Shown here: positions 7,376 through 14,979 of the stretch, one piece after another
How positions within the stretch are numbered: position 1 is the first letter of the stretch
Layout: each line of letters begins with the position of its first letter
Source: Oribacterium sp. NK2B42
GTDB lineage: Bacteria; Bacillota; Clostridia; Lachnospirales; Lachnospiraceae
Assembly (NCBI RefSeq): GCF_000424445.1
Contig: NZ_KE384189.1
Location: forward strand, 1 to 50,122
DNA: 50,122 nt
Direction: 5' to 3'
Notes under the pieces: generated by a model
What the model saw: the letters and a program-made list of their open reading frames with translations, nothing else
What the model was told of the DNA's origin: nothing
Database searches by the model: none
Program-made: the position numbers and the translations under genes

Positions 7376-7765
7376 TTCAAGATATCCTCTGTGGAGTCAT
7401 ACGTCGAGTTTATCAGAATGATTCATAATTTTATAATCAATAATCTGGTTCAAATTTGCAGACTAAAATAGAAAACCCAGAGCCTTTTAGGGGTTAAGAT
7501 GTGATTTTTTCGCCACGGTGTCTCTTTTCAAAATGAATGCCTGCCGGCTTATTCTAGTCTGATTTTGATTCATCACAGATTTACTTCAAATATGAATAGA
7601 TCATCATCTACTCTGCCGCCTGCTTGGACTACCTTGTATTTAAACCTAAAATCAATGTCAATAAATTAACTTTTGTTGACTATGACTCCCTTTGTGTTTA
7701 AGGTTATTAGCGAACATGAAAAAGTAGAAAATATTTAACGTTTAATGTAAAGGGAGGAGATATTT
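7376..7765. other. Intergenic leader of the flavoprotein gene
   Basis: 390 bases without a supportable gene. It is AT-rich, contains a TTGACT at about 7676 that may be a -35 element, and ends with the ribosome site GGGAGGAG ahead of 7766. Confidence 0.5.
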
Positions 7766-8989
7766 ATGGCTGTACATGTTTTAGACGAAGCTAAGCGTTG
7801 CCTTCAGTGCAAGAACCCGCGTTGTCGTACCGGTTGCCCTATCAACACAAATATTCCTGAGATGATCAGACTTTTCAAGAATGAGCAGATGATGGACGCA
7901 GCGGTAATGCTTTTCAATAACAATCCGCTTTCAATCGTATGTTCACTGGTATGCGATCATGAGAAACAGTGTGAGGGTCACTGCGTCCGCGGAATCAAGG
8001 AAACTCCGGTTCATATCTCCGCTATAGAGAACTATATTTCAGACTCCTGCTTCGAGCGTATCAAGCTTGAGAAGAAGCCCTACAACGGCAAGAAGGTTGC
8101 AGTTATCGGTGGAGGTCCTGCCGGAATCACCATCGCAGTACTTCTGGCACAGAAGGGTTATAAGATCACTATCTTCGAAGGACGCGAGAAGCTTGGCGGT
8201 ATCATGAGATACGGCATTCCTGAGTTCCGTCTTCCGAGAACTGTTCTTGACAGATATGCTAAAAGACTTCATGAGCTTGGAATCCTTGTCCGTCCTAATT
8301 TCAATATCGGCGGTTCCACCAGCATAAAGGATCTCTTCGCAGACGGATACAAGTCAGTATTTATCGGAACCGGTGCATGGCGTCCCAAGCACCTTCGTAT
8401 CCCCGGTGAGTCCTTTGGTAATGTAGCCTACGCTATCAATTATCTCAACAATCCTGATGTTTACTACATCGGAGAGACTGTTGCCATCATCGGTGCCGGT
8501 AATGCAGCCATGGACGCAGCCCGTACAGCTATCCGTAAGGGCGCAAGAAATGTTACTGTTTATGTTAGGAGAGATACAGCTTCTGCATCCCCCAAGGAGG
8601 TTGAGTACGCAAAGCTTGACGGCGTTAAATTTGAGTATTGCCAGTCACCGCTTGAGATAAAGGATGACGGCATAGTTATGGCTCCTGTTACCTATGATGA
8701 GGAAGGCAAGGGCACCGTACATGAGGATCAGGCAGTTAAGGTTCCCTGCGATTTCGTTATCATCTCAGTTTCCCAGGTTCCGAAGGACAAACTGGTTTCA
8801 AGAGACCATGAGCTTAAGCTCAATGACAAGGGAACTCTTCAGACAGATGAGAACGGTGAGACAACCATGCCTGGAGTATTTGCTTCAGGTGATGTTGTTA
8901 CCGGTGCTAAGACAGTAGTTGCAGCCGTAAATGTATCAAAGCAGATTGCAGAAGATATGGACAAATATATGCAGGGACTTCCGGACTGA
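7766..8989 (+). CDS. GltD/NfnB-like FAD- and NAD(P)-dependent oxidoreductase
   Basis: 407 residues. The N-terminal 90 residues hold the cysteine pattern of glutamate synthase small subunits (CLQCKNPRCRTGCPINTNIPE, then CSLVCDHEKQCEGHCVRG), which binds 4Fe-4S clusters. An FAD-binding Rossmann motif follows (VIGGGPAGITIAVLLAQKG), then MRYGIPEFRLPR and the NAD(P)-binding IIGAGNAAMDAARTAIRKG. The C-terminal TMPGVFASGDVV closes the FAD site. It could be a stand-alone glutamate synthase small chain, or the electron-transfer subunit of an NfnAB- or sulfide-dehydrogenase-like complex; no partner gene is adjacent. It is slightly short compared with NfnB (about 460). A strong terminator follows, so it is monocistronic. 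Confidence 0.88.
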   Translation: MAVHVLDEAKRCLQCKNPRCRTGCPINTNIPEMIRLFKNEQMMDAAVMLFNNNPLSIVCSLVCDHEKQCEGHCVRGIKETPVHISAIENYISDSCFERIKLEKKPYNGKKVAVIGGGPAGITIAVLLAQKGYKITIFEGREKLGGIMRYGIPEFRLPRTVLDRYAKRLHELGILVRPNFNIGGSTSIKDLFADGYKSVFIGTGAWRPKHLRIPGESFGNVAYAINYLNNPDVYYIGETVAIIGAGNAAMDAARTAIRKGARNVTVYVRRDTASASPKEVEYAKLDGVKFEYCQSPLEIKDDGIVMAPVTYDEEGKGTVHEDQAVKVPCDFVIISVSQVPKDKLVSRDHELKLNDKGTLQTDENGETTMPGVFASGDVVTGAKTVVAAVNVSKQIAEDMDKYMQGLPD

Positions 8990-9100
8990 AAATTAATTCA
9001 GTCGGGTACGGACATGGCAGAATCGACGAGCGTTGATATTATGCTCCGTCAGTCAACTGTCTGTATATCAAAATATATTAGTTAAATATAATTCATGTGA

Positions 9101-9125
9101 GGAGGGGCAAACGCCCCTCCTTTTT
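9101..9125 (+). terminator. Strong intrinsic terminator
   Basis: Perfect stem GGAGGGGC (9101-9108) / GCCCCTCC (9113-9120), loop AAAC, then five T. Confidence 0.9.
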
Positions 9126-9210
9126 CGATGCAAAAAAAATGAGAATGTACAAACCCCCTTTAAATTAACTTTGTTAATTATTCGTCAAATTGCACAAAAA
9201 CACGTACAAT

Positions 9211-9298
9211 TTTTCGTTAGCGGAACTGAACGAAAATAATTGAATGTGACTGAACGCATGATTTATAATAACCTCAGTTGAACGAAGTTGAACGAAAA
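9211..9298 (+). promoter_or_regulatory. fru operon promoter with FruR-like operator half-sites
   Basis: TGAACG-type half-sites occur at 9227-9236 (TGAACGAAAA), 9251-9256 (TGAACG), 9279-9287 (TGAACGAAG) and 9289-9298 (TGAACGAAAA); TTTTCGTT at 9211-9218 is an inverted copy facing 9229-9236. They flank and overlap a promoter-like pair TTGAAT (9240-9245), 18 bases, TATAAT (9264-9269). DeoR-family FruR repressors bind such repeats and release with fructose 1-phosphate, so autoregulation of the operon is the natural reading. Confidence 0.65.
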
Positions 9299-9388
9299 TC
9301 AACCAAACAGTATAGAGTTGGATAACCTGAAATCCATATAGAATATATGAAGATTTACGGGTTTTCAGATAAGAATGGAGGTGAAAAA

Positions 9389-10129
9389 ATGCTGGCCGAG
9401 GAAAGATTTGTGAGGATTCTTTCCGTGGTGGATTCGGCAGGAACAGCCACTATAGCTGAACTGATGGAACAATTGAACGTGTCAGAATCGACCATCAAAA
9501 GAGATCTGTCGCAGCTTGACAAAGACGGACTTTTGAAACGCGTTCGTGGAGGTGCAACCAGTCTTAAAGGCTCGCTATTTATACATGACGACAGCGTTAG
9601 CAACAGAATGGAGCTTAATGTTGACGCCAAGCAACAGATCGGAGCCTATGCCGCATCACTTATAACCGACAATGATTTCGTCTACATTGACGCAGGTACA
9701 ACTACCGCAAGGATGCTTCCCTATCTTACTAACCGGAACAGCATTTATGTGACGAATTCACTTCCGCTTGCTATGCAGCTTTCGGCAAATGGATTCAGAG
9801 TCTCTATCTTAGGAGGAGAGTTCAAGAATCTGACTGAAGCTATCGTTGGCGAAGAAGCCATTGAGTCACTTCTTAAGTACAACTTTACCAAAGGTTTTTT
9901 CGGAGCCAATGGCGTAAGCATTGAAAAAGGTTTTACAACTCCGGAACTGAAAGAGGCGATGGTCAAGAGGGCTGCCATGAGACAGTGCAGAACATCTTAT
10001 GTTCTATGCGACAAGAGCAAATTTGACAATGTGGCATCCATCACCTTCGGAGCCTTTGAAAGTGCAACGGTAATAACCGATCATGCAACAAAAAAATATA
10101 AAGATAAAAAGAATGTTATGGAGGTATGA
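9389..10129 (+). CDS. fruR: DeoR-family fructose operon regulator
   Basis: 246 residues from the ATG at 9389, which follows GGAGGTG; the longer frame from 9347 lacks a ribosome site. The N-terminal 57 residues are a DeoR winged helix-turn-helix (SESTIKRDLSQLDKDGLLKR with RVRGGA). The sensor domain has the NagB-like IDAGTTTARML loop and ends with SKFDNVASITFGAFE. The last codons lead into fruK, whose start is 4 bases after the stop. As first gene of fruRKA it should repress its own operon through the TGAACGAAAA sites upstream, responding to fructose 1-phosphate. Confidence 0.9.
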   Translation: MLAEERFVRILSVVDSAGTATIAELMEQLNVSESTIKRDLSQLDKDGLLKRVRGGATSLKGSLFIHDDSVSNRMELNVDAKQQIGAYAASLITDNDFVYIDAGTTTARMLPYLTNRNSIYVTNSLPLAMQLSANGFRVSILGGEFKNLTEAIVGEEAIESLLKYNFTKGFFGANGVSIEKGFTTPELKEAMVKRAAMRQCRTSYVLCDKSKFDNVASITFGAFESATVITDHATKKYKDKKNVMEV

Positions 10130-10132
10130 GCA

Positions 10133-11056
10133 GTGATCTATACGGTAACTTTTAATCCGTCTTTGGACTACATAGTTTCGGTAGAGGACTTCAAGGTTGG
10201 AATGACCAACCGGACCAACACCGAGTTAATGTTCCCGGGCGGCAAGGGCATCAATGTTTCCATGGTTCTTCAGAATCTGGGACTTGAGAGTATGGCTCTG
10301 GGATTTATGGCAGGCTTTACCGGTCGTGAGATCGAAAGACTTCTGGCAGTTAAAAATGTCAAGTCGGATTTCATCGAAGTGGCAAGCGGTATTTCCAGAA
10401 TCAATGTAAAGCTCCGGAGCAACGAAGAATCGGAGATAAACGGTATGGGACCGGCCATCGGAAAGGATGAGATCGACAAGCTTTACAAGCAGCTGGATAA
10501 GCTTACAGAGGGAGACATCCTGGTACTCGCCGGAAGCATTCCTTCGGTAATGCCGGAGTCAATGTACAGCGATATCATGGATTATTTAAAGGAAAAGAAC
10601 CTGAAGATAGTTGTTGATGCAACGAGAGATCTTCTGGTGAATGTTCTTAAGTACCATCCGTTCCTCATCAAACCCAACAATCATGAGCTTGGTGAGATAT
10701 TTGGAGTAACTCTCAGCAAGAAGGAAGAAGTCATTCCTTATGCTAAGAAGATACAGGAGATGGGAGCAAGAAATGTTCTTATTTCCATGGCGGGAGAGGG
10801 CGCAGTTCTCGTTACCGAAACAGGCGAGATCTACCAGAGCAACCCGCCAAAGGGCAAAGTTAAAAATTCCGTTGGAGCAGGAGATTCAATGGTTGCCGGA
10901 TTCCTGGCCGGATATCTCCACAGCGGAAACTATGAAGAGGCATTCTATATGGGTGTCTGCACCGGAAGTGCTTCTGCTTTTTCCGACAATCTGGCAACCA
11001 AGGAAGAAGTAAGAGAGTTATTAAAGCAATTCAACAAAGAGTCATATATAAGTTGA
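10133..11056 (+). CDS. fruK: 1-phosphofructokinase
   Basis: 307 residues, PfkB/ribokinase family. It uses a GTG start at 10133 with GGAGG 8 bases upstream, inside the end of fruR. The N-terminal signature is TVTFNPSLDYIV...FPGGKGINVSMVLQ, and the C-terminal ATP-binding motif is NSVGAGDSMVAGFLAG, whose Asp is the catalytic base. It phosphorylates fructose 1-phosphate, the product of the FruA PTS, to fructose 1,6-bisphosphate in the cytosol. It sits between regulator and transporter in a tight operon with gaps of 3 and 18 bases. Confidence 0.95.
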   Translation: MIYTVTFNPSLDYIVSVEDFKVGMTNRTNTELMFPGGKGINVSMVLQNLGLESMALGFMAGFTGREIERLLAVKNVKSDFIEVASGISRINVKLRSNEESEINGMGPAIGKDEIDKLYKQLDKLTEGDILVLAGSIPSVMPESMYSDIMDYLKEKNLKIVVDATRDLLVNVLKYHPFLIKPNNHELGEIFGVTLSKKEEVIPYAKKIQEMGARNVLISMAGEGAVLVTETGEIYQSNPPKGKVKNSVGAGDSMVAGFLAGYLHSGNYEEAFYMGVCTGSASAFSDNLATKEEVRELLKQFNKESYIS

Positions 11057-11074
11057 AGGAGAAGGAGTGTAAAA

Positions 11075-13111
11075 ATGAGAGTAAGAGATTTATTGTCCCC
11101 GTCATGCATTGATCTTAACGGAATAGCATCAAGCAAGACAAATGCCATCGAGAAGATGGTTGACCTTATGGAGAAGCGCGGAAACCTCACAGACAAAGAG
11201 GTTTACAAGAAGGGCGTTTTCGCACGTGAAGAGGAGTCAACAACCGGAATCGGCGAAGGAATCGCTATTCCTCACTGCAAGTCTGATTCTGTTAAGGAGC
11301 CGGGACTTGCTGCAATGGTTCTTCCTGAGGGAGTTGAATATGATGCCCTTGACGGAAATCCCGTTAATCTGATTTTCCTTATTGCCGCACCAAATACAAA
11401 GGATAATGTTCATCTCGATGTTCTTTCACGTCTTTCTACTTTACTTATGGACGAGAAATTTGTAAGCGATCTTCGTGCTGCAAAGAGCCCTGAGGAGTTC
11501 CTCAATATCATTGAGAAGGCAGAGGATGCAAAGGATGCAGAGGAGGCTGCCAAGGCTTCTGCAGCTGCACCGAGCGACGGCTACGAGATTCTTGCGGTTA
11601 CTTCATGTCCTACAGGTATTGCTCATACTTATATGGCAGCTGAGGCTCTTGAGAAGGCCGCAAAGGAAATGGGCGTTAAGATAAAGGTTGAGACCCGTGG
11701 AAGCGGTGGAGCTAAAAACATTATCACTGCTGACGAGATTAAGGCTGCCAAGGCTGTTATCATCGCAGCTGATGCCAAGGTTCCTGTAGATCGTTTCTCA
11801 GGCAAGCAGGTTCTTGAGGCAAGAGTTGCCGAAGGAATCAATAAGCCAAAGGAGCTTATCGAAAAGGCTATGAGCGGAACAGTTCCTGTATTCACAGGCT
11901 CAGGTGCATCTGAGAGCAAGGAGTCGGACAAGGCTCAGGGCAGTATGGGACACCAGGCTTATACACACCTTATGAGCGGTGTTTCACATATGCTTCCATT
12001 CGTTATCGGCGGAGGTATCCTGGTTGCTATAGCATTCCTGGTTGATACCCTTGCAGGTTACGGCGCAAGTGCAGGCGGAAGCTTCGGTTCAGCCACACCT
12101 CTTGCAGCATTCCTTAAGTACGTTGGCGGACAGGCTATGGGCCTCATGATTCCTGTTCTTTCAGGTTACATTGCATACTCAATCGCTGATCGTCCGGGTC
12201 TCGCAGTTGGTTTCACCGGCGGTATGCTTGCAGCTTCCGGTAATGCAGCTCTCTCGGGATTTGTGGATACCTGGACAAGTCTCGGCAGCAACACAGGTGC
12301 TTTTGGTCAGTTTATTTCCAAGTTTGCATTCTCAGCAGACGGTGTAAATACTGTATCTGGTTTCCTTGGCGGTATCGTAATCGGTTTCCTTTCAGGTTAT
12401 GTTGTTAACTGGCTTAAGAAATCTACAGAGAAGCTTCCTGAGTCACTTGCAGGTATCCGTCCGATCCTCATCTATCCACTTTGCGGTATCTTTATCGTAG
12501 GTGTGCTGATGTGCTTCATCTTCAACCCGATCATAGGCTTCATCAATACAGCACTTTCTGCAGCTCTTAACGGTATCTACGCAAGCGGACAGATATGGCT
12601 CCTTGGTCTTCTCCTCGGTGCTATGATGGCTATCGATATGGGTGGCCCAATCAACAAGGCAGCTTACGTTTTCGGTTCAGGTATGCTTGCTCAGGCAGCT
12701 GTTGATCCTTCACTTGAGAGTGCAGCATTTATCTCTATGGCAGCAGTTATGGCCGGCGGTATGGTTCCTCCTGTAGGTATCGCTCTTGCTTGTAAGCTTT
12801 TCCCTAAGAAGTTTACAGCAGCAGAGAAGTCATCATGGATCACAAATATCATCATGGGTGCTTCTTTCATCACAGAGGGTGCTATCCCATTTGCAGCTGC
12901 TGATCCGGGACATGTTATCCCTGCAACTATGGCAGGCGCCGGTGTAGCAGGACTTCTTTCAGCTCTCTTCGGATGCACACTCAGAGCTCCTCACGGCGGA
13001 ATCTTCGTTTTCGCAACTGTTGGTAACCCTGTAATGTATATCGTTGCATGGCTTGCAGGTTCTGCAGTAACATGTGCACTTCTTGGAATCCTCAAGAAGG
13101 ATGTTGATTAA
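11075..13111 (+). CDS. fruA: Fructose-specific PTS transporter, fused EIIA-EIIB-EIIC
   Basis: 678 residues. EIIA occupies roughly 1-150, with the phosphorylated His67 in GIAIPHCKSD. EIIB occupies roughly 170-275, with the phosphocysteine Cys178 in VTSCPTGIAHTYMAAEAL. EIIC, from about 290 to the end, has eight or more hydrophobic segments and the family motifs SGYIAYSIADRPGLAVGFTG and MDMGGPINK-type loop (AIDMGGPINKAAY). It imports fructose and delivers fructose 1-phosphate to FruK; EI and HPr are not encoded here. The ribosome site is GGAGAAGGAG. A small A/E-rich linker joins EIIA and EIIB. Confidence 0.96.
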   Translation: MRVRDLLSPSCIDLNGIASSKTNAIEKMVDLMEKRGNLTDKEVYKKGVFAREEESTTGIGEGIAIPHCKSDSVKEPGLAAMVLPEGVEYDALDGNPVNLIFLIAAPNTKDNVHLDVLSRLSTLLMDEKFVSDLRAAKSPEEFLNIIEKAEDAKDAEEAAKASAAAPSDGYEILAVTSCPTGIAHTYMAAEALEKAAKEMGVKIKVETRGSGGAKNIITADEIKAAKAVIIAADAKVPVDRFSGKQVLEARVAEGINKPKELIEKAMSGTVPVFTGSGASESKESDKAQGSMGHQAYTHLMSGVSHMLPFVIGGGILVAIAFLVDTLAGYGASAGGSFGSATPLAAFLKYVGGQAMGLMIPVLSGYIAYSIADRPGLAVGFTGGMLAASGNAALSGFVDTWTSLGSNTGAFGQFISKFAFSADGVNTVSGFLGGIVIGFLSGYVVNWLKKSTEKLPESLAGIRPILIYPLCGIFIVGVLMCFIFNPIIGFINTALSAALNGIYASGQIWLLGLLLGAMMAIDMGGPINKAAYVFGSGMLAQAAVDPSLESAAFISMAAVMAGGMVPPVGIALACKLFPKKFTAAEKSSWITNIIMGASFITEGAIPFAAADPGHVIPATMAGAGVAGLLSALFGCTLRAPHGGIFVFATVGNPVMYIVAWLAGSAVTCALLGILKKDVD

Positions 13112-13135
13112 TAACAATCTGAATTTACTATATGG

Positions 13136-13169
13136 CCCTCCGGAAGTTATGGCTTCCGGGGGGATTTTG
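13136..13169 (+). terminator. Terminator of the fru operon
   Basis: CCCTCCGGAAG (13136-13146) pairs with CTTCCGGGGGG (13153-13163, with G-U pairs), followed by ATTTT. Confidence 0.7.
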
Positions 13170-13241
13170 AAATGGTACAGAAAATGCAAGGGATGCGTGA
13201 CGGCCCACGGCGTTGAAATGGTACAGAAAATGCAAGGGATG
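13169..13241 (+). repeat. 46-bp tandem duplication of the left arm of the palindromic element
   Basis: GAAATGGTACAGAAAATGCA... occurs at 13169 and again at 13215, each unit 46 bases and ending in a GGCCCAC-(G/A)-TT motif. Only the second copy faces a complementary right arm (13361-13378). Confidence 0.8.
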
Positions 13242-13378
13242 TCCGCCGGCCCACGAGATTGAAAGAACAACAGGCTTTATATGTTCGCCTCAGCTGCACT
13301 GACGTGCATCTGCGACGTACATATAAAGCCTGTTGTTCTTTCAACTCGCAAGCCTAGGCAGACATCCCTTGCATTTTC
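13226..13378. repeat. Nested palindromic element, copy A (153 bp)
   Basis: Outer stem P1: 18 bp perfect (13226-13243 / 13361-13378). Middle stem P2: 26 bp perfect (13259-13284 / 13319-13344), beginning TTGAAA. Apical hairpin P3: TGCAC-TGAC-GTGCA (13295-13308), set off by 10 nt on each side. Conserved unpaired boxes are CGCCGGCCCAC on the left and ACTCGCAAGCCTAGGCA on the right. Copy B at 44771-44923 has exactly the same lengths but different, still complementary, arms. It could be a structured RNA in the fruA 3' region or a single-strand-DNA-type mobile repeat; I do not recognise a named family. Confidence 0.85.
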
Positions 13379-13401
13379 TTCACGTTACGATAGCCCATAC
13401 G

Positions 13402-13442
13402 CACCGGGGACGGTTCTCGCCGGCGAAAACCGTCCCCGGTGG
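13402..13442. repeat. REP-like palindrome, GGGGACGGTTCTCGCCGG type
   Basis: CACCGGGGACGGTTCTCGCC followed by GGCGAAAACCGTCCCCGGTG forms a near-perfect hairpin. Related palindromes lie at 25313-25363 and 36881-36934. Such repeats are common between genes in Firmicutes and may be mobilised by REP-associated Y1 transposases. Confidence 0.7.
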
Positions 13443-13687
13443 AATTTCTATGTACATTTTTTTGTTTAGGTGATTGGTTATTATTTTCTTGTAGTAAAAA
13501 ACAAACAATGATTTGCGGAACAGGTATTCACGAAACAAATATTTTGAGAACGGCTGTTTACAAAACGTTTGTACAGTGTTATACTGTGTATGTTGTCAGA
13601 GGGATGGCATCGGGTTTTGCAGATTGAAGGCCTTCAGTAAGGGTACTGATTGGCTGAGGTTTTCAAAGACATAAGGGGGATCATGAC

Positions 13688-13915
13688 ATGAGGATCAATA
13701 TCAGAACATTTCAGTTTGTAGTTGGATTTTTATTAGTGCTGGGCCTTATAGCATCTCTTTGTGAGTTTAGGGAAGTTCGATATCTTGGATATGGGATAAG
13801 CCTTGGGAGTGTTTATCTTTTTTATCAGATTGACAGGGAGATAGAGAGACAGCGCCACAGGGCGAGATATTACAGACGCATATATAAGTTGGTAGAACAG
13901 AAGCTTTATTCATGA
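13688..13915 (+). CDS. Small membrane protein, unknown function
   Basis: 75 residues starting at ATG 13688 with AAGGGGGA upstream. Residues 8-25 (FQFVVGFLLVLGLIASL) form a clear membrane helix, and 33-46 a second shorter hydrophobic stretch. The C-terminal 30 residues are strongly charged (REIERQRHRARYYRRIYKLVEQK), probably a cytoplasmic amphipathic helix. No family is recognised. It stands alone between palindromic repeats and a convergent uridine-kinase-like gene. The good ribosome site and sensible topology favour a real gene. Confidence 0.55.
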   Translation: MRINIRTFQFVVGFLLVLGLIASLCEFREVRYLGYGISLGSVYLFYQIDREIERQRHRARYYRRIYKLVEQKLYS

Positions 13916-14048
13916 TCATTTTCGATACAGTTGATTGGTTATATTGCTGTCACATAATTCTGATCTTAGTAGGTAGAGTTTTACTAAGTTTACAGCTATT
14001 TAATTGCAGGCAACTTCCAGATAAACAGTGATTGAAAACAATAAAATA

Positions 14049-14090
14049 GTGATGCGCTTGGTGTAGGAAACAATACACTTTGCGCATCAC
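14049..14090. terminator. Bidirectional terminator between convergent genes
   Basis: GTGATGCGC (14049-14057) pairs with GCGCATCAC (14082-14090), with an inner GTGTA/TACAC pairing. It lies between the stops of the small membrane protein (13915) and the minus-strand kinase (14100). Confidence 0.7.
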
Positions 14091-14099
14091 TTGTTAATT

Positions 14100-14720
14100 T
14101 CAATCATTCCAGTCTATATAGACGTCGGAGTTTTCGGATGTTTTGTTTTTCTCGAAATATTCGTTTTCTTTTGGAATCCAGATATCTTTGAATTTTGAAA
14201 GCATTTCGGGATCATCGCTTATACGGGCAGTAATGTTGGCTATCTGGTTCTCAGGATCTATGTCGCAGAAGATTTTTAACTGATAGGGTTCTCCAAAGTA
14301 GGGATGCAGGCTGTAGGAACCTTCTATGATGTTGATGCGTTTATGTTTAATGACCTGTTCCTTTTCTTTTTCGATAACCATGGTTTTACAGTTAAACGGA
14401 CGGTAGACCACATCATCGCCGTACCATAAGGGAATAAGGACTTCTTCACGGAATCTTTCGTAATCTACATTGCCACCGATTTCGGCCATACGTTCCGGTG
14501 TACGCTGTGATTCCTGCAGGAAAAAATCATCCATGTGAAAGACATTGGCATCATATTTTTCGGCAAGGAAAGCAGCAAGTCGTGTTTTTCCGCTGCCTGA
14601 TCGGCCGTCTATGGCGATAAGTATTACTTCTTCATCCATATATTCTTCATCACTCAGAAGATCATTTATAGCTTCAATGGCAGGTGCAAAACGGCGTTCT
14701 TTTATATCGATAGTATCCAT
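14100..14720 (-). CDS. Uridine kinase-like P-loop kinase
   Basis: 206 residues. Walker A GRSGSGKT is at 39-46, directly after a hydrophobic strand (VILIAID). FHMDDFFLQ provides the acidic residues that in uridine kinases bind nucleoside and Mg. The usual RPFNCKT-like and IIEGSYSLHPYF motifs (substrate site and second strand) are present. Family members phosphorylate uridine/cytidine or other small hydroxyl substrates such as pantothenate; the exact substrate is uncertain, so no symbol is given. It is transcribed opposite to its neighbours, with ribosome site AGGAGA before the ATG at 14720. Confidence 0.8.
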   Translation of the reverse strand: MDTIDIKERRFAPAIEAINDLLSDEEYMDEEVILIAIDGRSGSGKTRLAAFLAEKYDANVFHMDDFFLQESQRTPERMAEIGGNVDYERFREEVLIPLWYGDDVVYRPFNCKTMVIEKEKEQVIKHKRINIIEGSYSLHPYFGEPYQLKIFCDIDPENQIANITARISDDPEMLSKFKDIWIPKENEYFEKNKTSENSDVYIDWND

Positions 14721-14979
14721 AGGTTATCTCCTTTATCTGATATTTTCCATAAAACAGTTTAGCAGGGGCATGAGGTTTGTAATCCCTTTAACTTAGCTGA
14801 CCTGTTAAATTTTCATGCAGAATCATTGCCGGTTTTAGGAAAGGATTAGTTTATTTTGTGCCTGCTATCATGATATAATAATCGGGATTTTTTAAAAAGC
14901 TTTTAGAGGAATTTAGTGTGAAAAATAGTTTTCATCACTATTTGTACCGCCGAACAAAGACGGCGGAATGGAGATTTAT

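Noticed and set aside
13169-13241. CRISPR-like direct repeats
   Set aside because: Only two units with no spacer diversity or cas genes; they are duplicated palindrome arms.
13074-13627. Several short frames across palindrome copy A
   Set aside because: They arise from the repeat and hairpin sequence, lack ribosome sites and have no protein-like pattern.
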